From assembly GCF_000802155.2 (NCBI RefSeq), contig NZ_JQGJ02000009.1, positions 62,001 to 126,000 on the forward strand: a stretch of 64,000 bases of DNA, given 5' to 3'. A program made the translations under genes and the position numbers. Shown here in pieces: positions 26,739 to 35,864 of the stretch. The number at the start of each line of letters is the position of its first letter. Position 1 is the stretch's first letter. The notes under the pieces are model-generated. The model did no database searches. It was given only the letters and a program-made list of their open reading frames with translations, and was not told the DNA's origin. The stretch comes from Pseudomonas frederiksbergensis (GTDB taxonomy: Bacteria > Pseudomonadota > Gammaproteobacteria > Pseudomonadales > Pseudomonadaceae).

Positions 26739-28192
26739 CGGCGGTCTCCCTGCGGGTTCAGGTGGTCGCGGGCCAGGTCATGCAGCGAACGGGCGGCGGG
26801 TTTCGGGGCGCTGTGGTTCTGCGTCCATGGGCCGATATTTTGCGGCGCCAGGGCGCGCAGGCGCGTGGCGAGGAAGGCAAACAACCGATACAGCCGCGGC
26901 GAACTGTTGAGTCGAGCCCAGGTATTCCAGATGAACCGCTCCTTGGTCGAATACTTGCTGCCCTGGCCGCGCATGACCGGGTTGGGGCTGTCCGGTGCCT
27001 TGACGTTTTCCTCTCGCAATCGCCGCAGCAGGGCGGGGATCGGGATTTTTACCGGACACACTTCACCGCAGGCGCCGCACAGCGAAGAGGCGCTCGGGTG
27101 ATCTGGCACTTTCGCCAGGCCAACCATATGCGGCGTGATGATTTTTCCGATAGGCCCCGGGTAAACCTCACCGTAGGCATGGCCGCCAATTCGGGTATAG
27201 ACCGGGCAATGATTCATACAAGCGCCGCAGCGGATGCAGTTCAGCGTCTGACGCAGTTCGCTGTCGGCAAATGCCTGGCTGCGGCCGTTATCCAGCAGGA
27301 CCAGGTGGACTTCCTGGGGGCCGTCCAATTCATCAGCCTTGCGTGGCCCGGAGATCATATTGACGTAAGTGGTGATGGGTTGGCCGAGGGCCGAACGGGT
27401 CAGCAGCGAGAGCAGCGGAACGACGTCCCGTAGATTCTCCACGACTTTTTCGATACCGGTGACGGCAATGTGCACCGGTGGCACGGTGGTGGACATACGC
27501 CCGTTGCCTTCGTTTTCCACCAGCAGCAAGGTGCCGGTTTCGGCGACGGCGAAGTTGACGCCCGAAACGCCTATGTCGGCTTCGAAGAATTTCTGCCGCA
27601 AGACCTTGCGACCGATCTGGATGAGTTGGTCAACGTCCTTGGTGTACTCCACGCCAAGTTTGTCGTGGAACAAGGACGCGACCTGACCGGCATTCTTGTG
27701 GATCGCCGGCATAATGATGTGTGAAGGCTTCTCGTGGTCGAGTTGGACGATGTATTCCCCCATGTCGGACTCGAGACATTCAATGTCCCGGGCCTCGAGG
27801 AAATGGTTCATCTCCATCTCTTCACTGACCATCGATTTGCCCTTGATCACTTGCCGCGCCTCGTGAGCGCGGATGATCGAAAGGACGATGCCGTTGGCTT
27901 CGTCCACCGTTTCCGCCCAGTGCACTTTCACACCGTTGCGGGTCAGGTTGGTTTCAAGTTGCTCGAGCAGGTCGGGCAGCTTGGATAACGCGCGGGCACG
28001 GACAGCGTTGCCGAGCACTCGCAGATGTTCTCTTTCGTGGGCATCGCTGAAGGACGTTGCCCGTTTTGTCATCAGTGAATCCATCGCAGTGCGAAAGTTA
28101 TTTCGCAGTTGCGTGTCGTCCAGTGCCTTGTGGGCGCGGGCGCGAAAATCTTCCTGCACTTCAACGGTCGGAATCAGCGTCGGTGCGCTCAT
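26735..28192 (-). CDS. lutB: L-lactate utilisation iron-sulfur protein LutB/LldF
   Basis: The protein is 485 aa from the ATG at 28192, which overlaps the lutA stop. The open frame extends further upstream inside lutA but that part is not native. The LUD domain contains GVSGVNFAVAETGTLLLVEN. Two ferredoxin-type 4Fe-4S sites follow, CIRCGACMNHCP near residue 318 and LCGACGEVCPV near 369, and then a conserved C-terminal helical tail. LutB is the electron-carrying core of the three-part L-lactate dehydrogenase, which replaces or supplements the flavin enzyme LldD. No lldD gene is seen in the window. Confidence 0.93.
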   Translation of the reverse strand: MSAPTLIPTVEVQEDFRARAHKALDDTQLRNNFRTAMDSLMTKRATSFSDAHEREHLRVLGNAVRARALSKLPDLLEQLETNLTRNGVKVHWAETVDEANGIVLSIIRAHEARQVIKGKSMVSEEMEMNHFLEARDIECLESDMGEYIVQLDHEKPSHIIMPAIHKNAGQVASLFHDKLGVEYTKDVDQLIQIGRKVLRQKFFEADIGVSGVNFAVAETGTLLLVENEGNGRMSTTVPPVHIAVTGIEKVVENLRDVVPLLSLLTRSALGQPITTYVNMISGPRKADELDGPQEVHLVLLDNGRSQAFADSELRQTLNCIRCGACMNHCPVYTRIGGHAYGEVYPGPIGKIITPHMVGLAKVPDHPSASSLCGACGEVCPVKIPIPALLRRLREENVKAPDSPNPVMRGQGSKYSTKERFIWNTWARLNSSPRLYRLFAFLATRLRALAPQNIGPWTQNHSAPKPAARSLHDLARDHLNPQGDRR

Positions 28193-29013
28193 GCGGCACC
28201 TCCGGTTCGCTGCCAGAGGAAACTCGCCAGATGCTGGCCGCGCAAAGCTTCCCGCTGTTTTTCCAAGGCGCCGTTGATGTTTATCAAGCAACCGCAGTCG
28301 GCGCTGACGACCTGGTGCGCGCCGGATTCCTTCAACGCTCGGGTCTTGTCGGCCACCATCGCACCGGAAATATCCGGCATGCGAACGCTGAACGTCCCAC
28401 CAAAACCACAGCATTCACTCTCATGGCTGTGTTCGACCCGCTCCACGTTGCCTAGCTGTGCCAACAATGCACGGCCATGCAGGTGGGTATTCATTTCCCG
28501 TCGTGCCGAGCAAGACGTATGCAGCGCGACCTTCACCGGCGTGCCACTGTCGTTCAATTGCACCTTGCAGACAAACAGCAGGAACTCGGCCAACTCGTAG
28601 GTCCTGGCGGCCAGGGCCTGGACCTGTTTGAGTGTCTGCGGCTCGTCCTTGAACAGGTCGGCATAATGCTCGCGCAGCATGCCGGCACAGGAGCCCGACG
28701 GTACGACCACCGGGTAATCCCCGGCAAACAATGCCAACTGCGCCCGCGCTACCGTCCGCGCCTGTTCGGTGTAGCCTGAGGTATACGCCGGTTGCCCGCA
28801 GCACGTTTGTCCTTGTGGGTACTCCACTTGGATCCCTTCGCGCTCGAGCAGGCGGATCGCATCCATACCCGCTTCGGGGTAGAACAGGTCGACCACGCAG
28901 GTTCCGAACAGATAGACCCGGCTAGGTTTCTCGCTGGGATATTGTCGCGGTTCGGGTAATGGCGGAGCGACACGGGTCGCGTTCGGCACGGCGTTGTAAA
29001 AAAGCTCGCTCAT
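28189..29013 (-). CDS. lutA: L-lactate utilisation protein LutA/LldE
   Basis: This 274-aa protein has two CCG domains that bind an iron-sulfur cluster. The first has YLFGTCVVDLFYPEAG and QTCCGQPAYTSGY. The second has LHTSCSARREM and SECCGFGGTFSV. It is the first gene of the coupled lutA-lutB-lutC-dld run, 149 bases after lldP, with a GGAG site before the ATG. It works with LutB and LutC in oxidising L-lactate to pyruvate. Confidence 0.92.
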   Translation of the reverse strand: MSELFYNAVPNATRVAPPLPEPRQYPSEKPSRVYLFGTCVVDLFYPEAGMDAIRLLEREGIQVEYPQGQTCCGQPAYTSGYTEQARTVARAQLALFAGDYPVVVPSGSCAGMLREHYADLFKDEPQTLKQVQALAARTYELAEFLLFVCKVQLNDSGTPVKVALHTSCSARREMNTHLHGRALLAQLGNVERVEHSHESECCGFGGTFSVRMPDISGAMVADKTRALKESGAHQVVSADCGCLININGALEKQREALRGQHLASFLWQRTGGAA

Positions 29014-29052
29014 CAGGCGTGTCTCCGGGTGGTCCCGGTTATCCGTCTGCTG

Positions 29053-29090
29053 AGGCTGCTGAATATAGAGAGGAAATCTTTCAGCAGCCT
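29053..29090 (-). other. Inverted repeat between lldP and lutA
   Basis: AGGCTGCTGAA (29053-29063) and TTCAGCAGCCT (29080-29090) pair exactly around 16 bases. No T run follows on the minus strand, so it is more likely an mRNA stabilising or processing stem that lets lldP and lutABC-dld be expressed at different levels than a full terminator. Confidence 0.5.
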
Positions 29091-29162
29091 TGCAGACCCG
29101 GTTGTGAATAGCGGACGCCGATCACGGTTCGGCGTCGGTTCTTTCAGTATTTCGTGTAGTAC

Positions 29163-30857
29163 TTAGTGAACCAGCATGCCGGTGAACCAGTAGGCCTGGG
29201 CCAGCGTGATCAGACCAACGATCGTTGCAAAGAATAGGCTGTGTTTCAGTGTGAAACGGAACAGATCGGATTCTTTGCCCACCAGCCCGGTCGCCGCACA
29301 AGCAACGGCGATCGATTGTGGCGAGATCATCTTGCCGGTCACGCCGCCGCTGGTATTGGCCGCTACCAGCAAGGTGTCGTTGACACCGATCTGGTGCGCG
29401 GTGGTCGCTTGCAGCGAACCGAACAGCGCGTTGGATGAGGTATCGGAGCCTGTCAGGAACACGCCCAGCCAACCGAGGAATGGCGAGAAGAATGGGAATG
29501 CTGCGCCAGTTCCGGCCAACACCAGGGCCATGGTGGAAGACATGCCCGAGAAGTTGGTGACGAAGGCGAACGCCAGCACCATGCCGATGGACAGGATCGG
29601 CCAGCGCAATTCAAAAAGCGTCTCTTTAAAAGTGGTAAGACCAGTTCTGAAGTTGATCTTCAGCACCAGCATCGAGATCAGCGCTGAGAAAAAAATCGCT
29701 GTGCCGGTGGCCGAAATCGGATCGAGCTTGAACACCGCCGGGATGGCGGTCGGGTTCACCACGATTGGCGCGGACTTGATCACCAGTTGGTCCAGGTGCG
29801 GGATCGCGAAGTTGAACACCCAGCCGTACATCGAGCCCCCCGCGGCGAACATCGCCTTGAATGGCTTCAACGTCCAGATTGTCACCAGTACGGTAAGGAT
29901 CAGGAACGGCGACCAGGCCTTGATGATTTCTCCCAGGCTGTAGGGCGACGCCACGGTGCTGCGAGGCTGGCCGAAACCGCCGGCGCTGGCGGTGATGGCT
30001 GCGCTGGAGGTTGCACCGGCAATCTGGGCGCCGGCGGTACGCTTGGGCTGCCAGACTTTCAGGAACAGCGTCAGGGAGACCAGGCTGGCCAGGGCCGAGG
30101 TGATGTCCGGCAGTTCCGGGCCAATGAAGTTCGACGTGAAGTATTGGGTGATGGCAAAACTCAAGCCCGCCACCAGGGCGGCTGGCCAGGTTTCTCGCAC
30201 GCCGCGCAGGCCATCCATCATAAAGACCAGCCAGAACGGCACGAACAGTGACAGCAGTGGCAGCTGTCGACCGGTCATGGCGCCGATCTTGAACGCATCG
30301 ATGCCGGTGACTTGGCCGGCCACGATAATCGGGATTCCCAGTGCGCCGAATGCCACGGGGGCGGTGTTGGCGATCAGGCACAGGCCGGCGGCATAGAGGG
30401 GGTTGAAGCCCAGGCCCACCAGCAAGGCGGCGGTAATCGCGACGGGCGCGCCGAAGCCGGCGGCACCTTCCAGGAAGGCACCGAAGCAGAAGCCGATCAG
30501 CAGCACTTGCAGGCGTTGGTCGTCGGTAATCGACAGCACCGAGCTGCGAATCACCTCGAACTGGCCGCTCTTGACGGTCAGTTTGTAGAGGAATACCGCG
30601 GCAACGATGATCCAGGCGATAGGCCACAGCCCATACGCAAAGCCATAGCCCGCCGCTGCGAGCGCCATGTCCGCAGGCATTTGGAACGCGAAGATCGCAA
30701 CCGCGATCGCCAGTGCCAAGGTGATGCTGCCGGCCACGTGCCCCTTGAGGCGGAACACCGCCAGGGCAAGAAAGAAGAAAACGATGGGAATGACGGCCGC
30801 GAGTGCGGACAAGCCTAGGCTGCCGAGCGGACTGTAAAGCTGTTGCCAGGTTTGCAT
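29163..30857 (-). CDS. lldP: L-lactate permease
   Basis: This 564-aa inner-membrane transporter of the LctP family imports lactate and glycolate with protons. The sequence shows some 12-14 hydrophobic spans. Family stretches include FLEGAAGFGAPVAITAALL, and LFGSLQATTAHQIG and GGVTGKMISPQSIAVA near the C-terminus. It is the first gene of the lactate utilisation operon and is divergent from lldR. An LldR-type operator lies 54 bases before its start. Confidence 0.95.
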   Translation of the reverse strand: MQTWQQLYSPLGSLGLSALAAVIPIVFFFLALAVFRLKGHVAGSITLALAIAVAIFAFQMPADMALAAAGYGFAYGLWPIAWIIVAAVFLYKLTVKSGQFEVIRSSVLSITDDQRLQVLLIGFCFGAFLEGAAGFGAPVAITAALLVGLGFNPLYAAGLCLIANTAPVAFGALGIPIIVAGQVTGIDAFKIGAMTGRQLPLLSLFVPFWLVFMMDGLRGVRETWPAALVAGLSFAITQYFTSNFIGPELPDITSALASLVSLTLFLKVWQPKRTAGAQIAGATSSAAITASAGGFGQPRSTVASPYSLGEIIKAWSPFLILTVLVTIWTLKPFKAMFAAGGSMYGWVFNFAIPHLDQLVIKSAPIVVNPTAIPAVFKLDPISATGTAIFFSALISMLVLKINFRTGLTTFKETLFELRWPILSIGMVLAFAFVTNFSGMSSTMALVLAGTGAAFPFFSPFLGWLGVFLTGSDTSSNALFGSLQATTAHQIGVNDTLLVAANTSGGVTGKMISPQSIAVACAATGLVGKESDLFRFTLKHSLFFATIVGLITLAQAYWFTGMLVH

Positions 30858-30910
30858 AGTGGGTGAGCCCCTAATTGTTGTTGGTCAGGCACTGGTCAGC
30901 GGTTTTGGAT

Positions 30911-30927
30911 AATTGGTAATACCAATT
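30911..30927. promoter_or_regulatory. LldR operator between lldP and lldR
   Basis: AATTGGTAATACCAATT is a perfect 7-3-7 palindrome with the TGGTNNNACCA core of the LldR/FadR-type regulator sites. It stands between the divergent lldP and lldR genes, nearer to lldP. Binding of LldR without lactate would repress lldP-lutABC-dld. Confidence 0.85.
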
Positions 30928-31120
30928 TACAAGCGCTGTCGGCTAGGGTAAAAGCCTTGGTTGCCGTGTGTCAATTTGCCGCCCTGAAACTTTCGTCGAA
31001 TAAACGGTGCAGATGGCATCTGATCTGGTCGGAATGGGTGGTTTTGGTGGGTGTGGATAAGGTCCGGATGGGCCAGAATAGACAGCCCGGCGAGCCGTCG
31101 GGATCGTGGAGAATGGAGTT

Positions 31121-31888
31121 ATGGGGTTTGATCAGATTCGTCAGCGCCGTTTGTCTGACGATATTGTCGAGCGGCTTGAGGGCATGATCCTTGAGGGCAC
31201 GTTGAAATCGGGCGAGCGATTGCCGGCCGAGCGGACCCTGGCCGAGCAGTTCGGCGTGTCACGTCCGTCGTTGCGCGAAGCGATCCAGAAGCTGACGGCC
31301 AAAGGCTTGCTGATCAGTCGCCAGGGCGGCGGCAACTACGTGGTGGAGTCGCTGGGCTCGACCTTCAGTGATCCGTTGCTGCAGCTCTTGGAAAGCAATC
31401 CCGAGGCACAGCGCGACTTATTGGAGTTCCGTCATACCCTGGAAGCGTCCTGTGCCTATTACGCAGCAATGCGGGCCACGGAAGTGGATCGCGAGCGGCT
31501 GACGGCGGCCTTCGATGAATTGCAGGATTGTTACGCGCGTCACGACGAGGTGAGCCGGGCGGAGGAGGGTGCCGCGGATGCCCGCTTTCACCTGGCGATC
31601 GCCGAGGCCAGCCACAACGCTGTCTTGCTCCACACGATTCGCGGACTGTTCGACCTGCTCAAGCGCAATGTGGTGACCAACATCGGCGGCATGTACAAGC
31701 AACGCAGCGAGACGCGCGACATGCTGATAAGTCAGCATCGCGAGCTGTACCAAGCCATCATGGACGGGCACGCCGAGCTGGCGCGGGAAGTCTCCAGCCG
31801 ACATATCTTGTACGTGCAGGAAGTCTTGGAGGAGGTGCGTCAGGAAGTGCAACGGGTGGCGCGGGCCGAGCGGCGCAAGGGCATTTGA
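31121..31888 (+). CDS. lldR: Lactate-responsive GntR-family regulator
   Basis: The protein is 255 aa from the ATG at 31121, with GGAG upstream. A GTG at 31106 is a possible longer start. The N-terminal winged helix (GERLPAERTLAEQFGVSRPS, LREAIQKLTAKGLL) is followed by an FCD ligand-binding domain. Metal-binding histidines of that domain are in DARFHLAIAEASHN and SQHRELYQAI. The FadR subfamily, the position next to lldP and the operator fit LldR, a repressor released by lactate. Confidence 0.9.
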   Translation: MGFDQIRQRRLSDDIVERLEGMILEGTLKSGERLPAERTLAEQFGVSRPSLREAIQKLTAKGLLISRQGGGNYVVESLGSTFSDPLLQLLESNPEAQRDLLEFRHTLEASCAYYAAMRATEVDRERLTAAFDELQDCYARHDEVSRAEEGAADARFHLAIAEASHNAVLLHTIRGLFDLLKRNVVTNIGGMYKQRSETRDMLISQHRELYQAIMDGHAELAREVSSRHILYVQEVLEEVRQEVQRVARAERRKGI

Positions 31889-31904
31889 AATGCCTGCTGG
31901 ATCT

Positions 31905-31930
31905 GTGGGAGCGACCAGGCTCGCTCCCAC
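31905..31930. terminator. REP-like hairpin between lldR and smpB
   Basis: GTGGGAGCGA pairs exactly with TCGCTCCCAC around CCAGGC. This hairpin class is widespread between genes of fluorescent pseudomonads. Here it separates the convergent lldR and smpB genes and probably blocks read-through or stabilises transcripts. Confidence 0.75.
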
Positions 31931-31945
31931 CCTTGATCCAGGGCG

Positions 31946-32428
31946 TTAGTCTTCCTTGCCCTTGTTGCGCACCGCACGCTGCAGCTCGCGACCGGCATCG
32001 CGCTCGCGTTCGGTATCGCGCTTGTCGTATTCCTTCTTGCCCTTGCCCAGCGCGATCTCGCACTTGATCAAGTGCTTGCTCCAGTACAGCGACGTACAGA
32101 CGCAGGCATAACCCTTCTGCTGCACGGAGGCGAAGAGCTTCTCCAGCTCGCGCTTGTTGAGCAGCAGCTTGCGCGAGCGCACAGGATCGGCGATGACGTG
32201 GGTGCTGGCGGTGGTCAGCGGCGTGATATGACTGCCCAGCAGCCATGCTTCGCCGTCCTTGAGCAAGACATAACTGTCGACCAGTTGCGCCTTGCCGGCA
32301 CGCAAGCTCTTTACTTCCCAGCCGGCCAGGACCATGCCAGCCTCGAAACGTTGTTCGATGAAGTAATCGTGTCGCGCCTTTTTGTTTTGCGCGATGGTCC
32401 CTGTGGGGTGTTTCTTCTGTTTAGCCAT
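31946..32428 (-). CDS. smpB: SsrA-binding protein SmpB
   Basis: The 160-aa partner of tmRNA guides it into the empty A site of stalled ribosomes. Family motifs are HDYFIEQRFEAGMVLAGWEVKS (quoted in part), KRELEKLFASVQQKG, the core CEIALGKGKKEYDKR and the basic C-terminal tail ERDAGRELQRAVRNKGK. The start is ATG 32428. Upstream in-frame codons to 32659 are not native, as they overlap the transporter gene on the other strand. tmRNA itself lies 9.6 kb to the left. Confidence 0.96.
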   Translation of the reverse strand: MAKQKKHPTGTIAQNKKARHDYFIEQRFEAGMVLAGWEVKSLRAGKAQLVDSYVLLKDGEAWLLGSHITPLTTASTHVIADPVRSRKLLLNKRELEKLFASVQQKGYACVCTSLYWSKHLIKCEIALGKGKKEYDKRDTERERDAGRELQRAVRNKGKED

Positions 32429-32546
32429 AGGGGCGGCATTATAGGCAGTTGCGTGCGTGTCGGCTACGGTGAAGCTGTGTGCTTGAGCAGGTTGCATGAA
32501 TCCCGGACAATGCGGCCTCTTTTTTGAACGCTTGGGCGTGATCACG

Positions 32547-33950
32547 ATGTCGACAGACAAGGTTTCTGTCCACGGCAGTTGGGCTAGCCGCTGGGTCTTC
32601 ATATTCGCCGCGACCGGTTCGGCCGTAGGGCTGGGTAGTATCTGGAAGTTTCCGTACATGGTCGGCGTCTATGGCGGCGGTGCCTTCGTGCTGATGTTCC
32701 TGGCGTGCATCGCGCTTATCGGCGCGCCGGTCATGTTGGCTGAGACGTTGATCGGCCGTCGCGCCCGGCAAAGTCCGGCCAACGCCTTGAAGGTGCTGGC
32801 TGTGGAGGCGGGTCACTCGTCGAAGTGGTCCTGGGGCGCATTCGCCGGGATGATCACGGCGCTGTTGATCTTGTCGTTCTACAGCGTGGTCGGTGGCTGG
32901 TCGCTGGACTACATCATCGACATGGGGCGCGGGGATTTCCAGAACGCGACGCCCGATCAGGTCGGTGCCTATTTCGGCAATGTGATTGCCGATCCCTGGA
33001 GGCTGACGCTTTGGCACACACTGTTCATGGTGCTATCCGCCGTAGTGATCGCCCGCGGTGTCGTCGCGGGGCTTGAGCGCAGCCTGCGAATCATGATGCC
33101 GCTGCTGTTCGTGATGATCCTGGTGCTGCTGGGCTACAGCATGACCACCGGGCACTTCATGGAGGGCGTGCATTTCATGTTCGATTTCCAGCCGGAAAAA
33201 GTCATGGATGGATTGCTGCCGGCCATGGGACACGCATTTTTCTCCCTGAGCGTGGGGGTCGGTTCGATCATGATCTACGGCGCCTACATGCCCAAGAGCG
33301 CCTCTCTCACCAAGACCGTCGTCGGCGTTGCGTTGTTGGATACCTTTGTGTCGCTGCTGGCTGGGGTGGCATTGTTTCCGATTGTGTTTGCTGCCGGCCT
33401 GAACCCCAGCGAGGGGCCGGGGCTGATGTTTGTCAGCCTGCCATTTGCCTTCGGCAGCATGGCATTCGGCCAAGTGATGGGCGTGGTGTTTTTTGTCCTG
33501 GTGGCCATCGCCGCCTGGAGCTCGGCCATTTCCCTGCTTGAGCCGATGGTGGCTTATCTGGTGGAGCGAACCCGCCTCAGTCGTGCCTGGGTGACTTTCT
33601 GGCTGGCCTTCACTTGCTGGTTCGTGGGGTTGGGTACGGTTTTTTCCTTCAATATATGGAAGCAGGCGAAGTTTTTCGTGAACGAAGGCGGCCAGTTTCA
33701 CCTCTACCAGTGGGGAGCGACCGGAGGGCTGGATTTCTTCGGGGTGATTGATTTCTTCACATCGCGGATCATGTTGCCATTGGGCGGTTTGTGTTTCGTG
33801 GTGTTTGCAGGGTGGGTCATGGGGCGTGAAGCCGTGCGTGATGAGTTGTCGCTACGCAGCCCTGTATTGTTCGCCTTGAGTCTGTTCTTGATGCGCTATG
33901 TAGCGCCCATTGGCATTCTTGTAGTGTTTGCCGCCCAGCTGTGGAAGTGA
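32547..33950 (+). CDS. Sodium-dependent transporter (neurotransmitter:sodium symporter family)
   Basis: This 467-aa inner-membrane protein has about 11-12 hydrophobic spans. The first span carries the family signature WASRWVFIFAATGSAVGLGS followed by IWKFPYMVGVYGGGAF, which forms the sodium and substrate sites. The start at 32547 is chosen because the family begins just before this signature. The open frame to 32496 is less likely. Bacterial members import amino acids or related solutes. The substrate cannot be read from sequence. ratA follows by 7 bases. Confidence 0.88.
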   Translation: MSTDKVSVHGSWASRWVFIFAATGSAVGLGSIWKFPYMVGVYGGGAFVLMFLACIALIGAPVMLAETLIGRRARQSPANALKVLAVEAGHSSKWSWGAFAGMITALLILSFYSVVGGWSLDYIIDMGRGDFQNATPDQVGAYFGNVIADPWRLTLWHTLFMVLSAVVIARGVVAGLERSLRIMMPLLFVMILVLLGYSMTTGHFMEGVHFMFDFQPEKVMDGLLPAMGHAFFSLSVGVGSIMIYGAYMPKSASLTKTVVGVALLDTFVSLLAGVALFPIVFAAGLNPSEGPGLMFVSLPFAFGSMAFGQVMGVVFFVLVAIAAWSSAISLLEPMVAYLVERTRLSRAWVTFWLAFTCWFVGLGTVFSFNIWKQAKFFVNEGGQFHLYQWGATGGLDFFGVIDFFTSRIMLPLGGLCFVVFAGWVMGREAVRDELSLRSPVLFALSLFLMRYVAPIGILVVFAAQLWK

Positions 33951-33957
33951 CGCTTAC

Positions 33958-34401
33958 ATGACGACACATATTCAACGCTCGGCCCTGCTGCCCTATCCGG
34001 CCCAGGCGCTGTACGACTTGGTCAACGACGTGGCGAGTTACCCGCAATTCCTGCCCTGGTGCTCATCCGCCGAGGTGCTCGAAAGCTCCGAAACCCATAT
34101 GCGCGCCAGCCTCAACGTCGCCAAGGGTGGGTTGAGCCAGCACTTTGTCACTCGCAACACCTTGGTGCCGGGTCAGTCCATCGAGATGAACCTTGAGGAA
34201 GGGCCTTTCAATCAGCTCCATGGCGTCTGGGTGTTCAAGGCGCTGGGTGATAAAGCCTGCAAGATCAGCCTGGACCTGTCGTTCGACTACGCCGGGCCAC
34301 TGGTGCGAGCGACATTGGGCCCCCTGTTCAATCAGGCGGCCAATACCTTGGTCGACGCTTTTTGCCAGCGGGCCAAGCAGAATGCCGAGCTCAAACCTTG
34401 A
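33958..34401 (+). CDS. ratA: RatA/COQ10-family START-domain protein
   Basis: This 147-aa single-domain protein is of the polyketide cyclase/COQ10 START family. Typical stretches are LPYPAQALYDLVNDVASYP, FLPWCSSAEVL and LNVAKGGLSQHFVTRN. RatA (PasT) is reported to affect 70S ribosome assembly in E. coli, and relatives assist ubiquinone. Its stop overlaps the next start (TTGA), the usual ratA-ratB arrangement. Confidence 0.88.
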   Translation: MTTHIQRSALLPYPAQALYDLVNDVASYPQFLPWCSSAEVLESSETHMRASLNVAKGGLSQHFVTRNTLVPGQSIEMNLEEGPFNQLHGVWVFKALGDKACKISLDLSFDYAGPLVRATLGPLFNQAANTLVDAFCQRAKQNAELKP

Positions 34402-34697
34402 TCGAGATCGAAGTGGTGTATGCCGGTGTCAATCGCCAGGTATTGCGTCGAATCGCGGTTGAGGATGGGACATCTGTTCGTGCTGCGGTAATGGCGTCGG
34501 GTATCGCTGCCGAGTTTCCTGAGCTGGATTTAACGACGAGTCCTGTCGGGATTTTTGGTCGGGTGGTGGCGGATCCGGATCGTCAGTTGGTACAGCCGGA
34601 CGATCGCCTTGAGATTTACCGGCCGTTGTTGGCTGACCCCAAGGAAACTCGTCGCCTGCGGGCCGCCAAGGCAGCTCAGGCTCGTCAAGCGGAGTAG
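34398..34697 (+). CDS. ratB: RnfH-family ubiquitin-fold protein (RatB)
   Basis: The protein is 99 aa, starting at TTG 34398 within the ratA stop (TTGA). A longer frame to 34362 has no family support. The sequence IEIEVVYAGVNRQVLRRI and the later VGIFGRVV...LVQPDDRLEIYRPL segment are typical of the RnfH/UPF0125 ubiquitin-like fold. The role is uncertain in the literature. A bidirectional terminator follows. Confidence 0.85.
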   Translation: MIEIEVVYAGVNRQVLRRIAVEDGTSVRAAVMASGIAAEFPELDLTTSPVGIFGRVVADPDRQLVQPDDRLEIYRPLLADPKETRRLRAAKAAQARQAE

Positions 34698-34722
34698 GGT
34701 GCCGGCTTGGATTCCAGGCAAT

Positions 34723-34749
34723 AAAAAACCCGGCATGCCGGGTTTTTTT
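34723..34749. terminator. Bidirectional terminator between ratB and bamE
   Basis: ACCCGGC-AT-GCCGGGT is flanked by an A run on the left and a T run on the right, so it can end transcription of both convergent genes. Confidence 0.92.
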
Positions 34750-34759
34750 GTGTCGCGGT

Positions 34760-35287
34760 TTACTGCGGCGAGGTATCCAGAGGTTCTGGCGTCGGGACAG
34801 GTACAGTCTCGACGTTGTCGACGTCCTTCTGGATCTGGTCCAGCAGCGAACCTGGCTTGGCCGGTTTTTCCGGTTTTGGCTGTTCGGTGTTCTGGGTCGG
34901 GTCGGTGACCGTGGTGCCGCTATCCTTGCCCATGATGGCTTCGTCGCGGCTCACGCCAGGCATGAAATCACCCGACAGGCTGACGAGTTGGTCATTGGCG
35001 TTGAAAATAACGCTGATGCGTTCCTGCTGCCGCTCGCCGCCACCTGGCTGCAAGCTGTACAGGTAATCCCAGCGATCGGCATGAAACGTGTCGGTCAACA
35101 GGGGGTTGCCCATGATAAACCGTACTTGCCGGCGGGTCATTCCCGGGCGTAACTGGTCTATCATGTCCTGCGTGACGACATTGCCCTGCTGGATGTCGAT
35201 TTTGTAAACCCCGGGGAATGAACAACCGGCGAGTGCGAGCAGTCCCACGAAGGTGAAACTGGTTAGCAAGAGCTTGGTGTTTTGCAT
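34760..35287 (-). CDS. bamE: Outer membrane assembly lipoprotein BamE (OmlA)
   Basis: The 175-aa lipoprotein of the beta-barrel assembly machinery. The signal peptide ends in the lipobox LAGC (Cys22), after which PGVYKIDIQQGN, the conserved LRPGMTRRQVRFIMGNPLL and the DRWDYLYSL strand follow. The C-terminal tail beyond about residue 125 is rich in proline, glutamate and threonine, longer than in E. coli but usual for Pseudomonas. It is divergent from fur, the classic omlA-fur order. Confidence 0.93.
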   Translation of the reverse strand: MQNTKLLLTSFTFVGLLALAGCSFPGVYKIDIQQGNVVTQDMIDQLRPGMTRRQVRFIMGNPLLTDTFHADRWDYLYSLQPGGGERQQERISVIFNANDQLVSLSGDFMPGVSRDEAIMGKDSGTTVTDPTQNTEQPKPEKPAKPGSLLDQIQKDVDNVETVPVPTPEPLDTSPQ

Positions 35288-35384
35288 CGGTGGGCGACTT
35301 CCACTATCTTGGCTGGGACAACGTAAACACCGATCATACCCGCATTAAGAGAAGCTGCGAAGCAGCATCGCGAGAAAGCTGACC

Positions 35385-35789
35385 ATGGTTGAAAATAGCG
35401 AACTACGCAAAGCCGGCCTCAAAGTGACCCTGCCACGGGTCAAGATTCTGCAAATGCTCGATTCTGCTGAGCAACGCCACATGAGTGCCGAAGACGTCTA
35501 CAAGGCGCTCATGGAAGCTGGCGAGGATGTCGGTCTGGCCACGGTCTACCGTGTCTTGACTCAATTCGAAGCTGCCGGGTTGGTTGCTCGCCATAACTTT
35601 GATGGCGGTCATGCGGTCTTCGAATTGGCTGACGGGGAGCACCATGACCATATGGTGGATGTAGAGACCCGTGAAGTTATCGAATTCATCAGTCCTGAAA
35701 TCGAAAAGCTACAAAAGGCGATTGCCGAGGAGCATGGTTTCGAGCTGATCGATCACCATCTCGTCCTGCACGTACGTAAGCGTAAATAA
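35385..35789 (+). CDS. fur: Ferric uptake regulator
   Basis: This 134-aa iron-sensing repressor has an N-terminal winged helix (LKVTLPRVKILQMLD, GLATVYRVLTQFEAAGLV). The metal-binding dimerisation domain contains EHHDHM and DHHLVLHVRKRK. The C-terminal CXXC pairs of E. coli Fur are absent, as in other Pseudomonas. AAGCTGACC-type spacing gives a weak ribosome site before the ATG. It is divergent from bamE and followed by a strong hairpin. Confidence 0.96.
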   Translation: MVENSELRKAGLKVTLPRVKILQMLDSAEQRHMSAEDVYKALMEAGEDVGLATVYRVLTQFEAAGLVARHNFDGGHAVFELADGEHHDHMVDVETREVIEFISPEIEKLQKAIAEEHGFELIDHHLVLHVRKRK

Positions 35790-35818
35790 GCTTGTAGCGT
35801 GGGCCTAGGCCATCAAAA

Positions 35819-35852
35819 CGAAAGAAGGCGACCCTCGGGTCGCCTTCTTTCG
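35819..35852. terminator. Bidirectional terminator between fur and recN
   Basis: CGAAAGAAGGCGACCC (35819-35834) pairs exactly with GGGTCGCCTTCTTTCG (35837-35852) around TC. The convergent fur and recN genes both end here. Confidence 0.92.
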
Positions 35853-35864
35853 TTACGGCATCTT

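Noticed and set aside
30957..31187. ORF between lldP and lldR
   Set aside because: It occupies the operator-promoter region and overlaps lldR in another frame, with no ribosome site.
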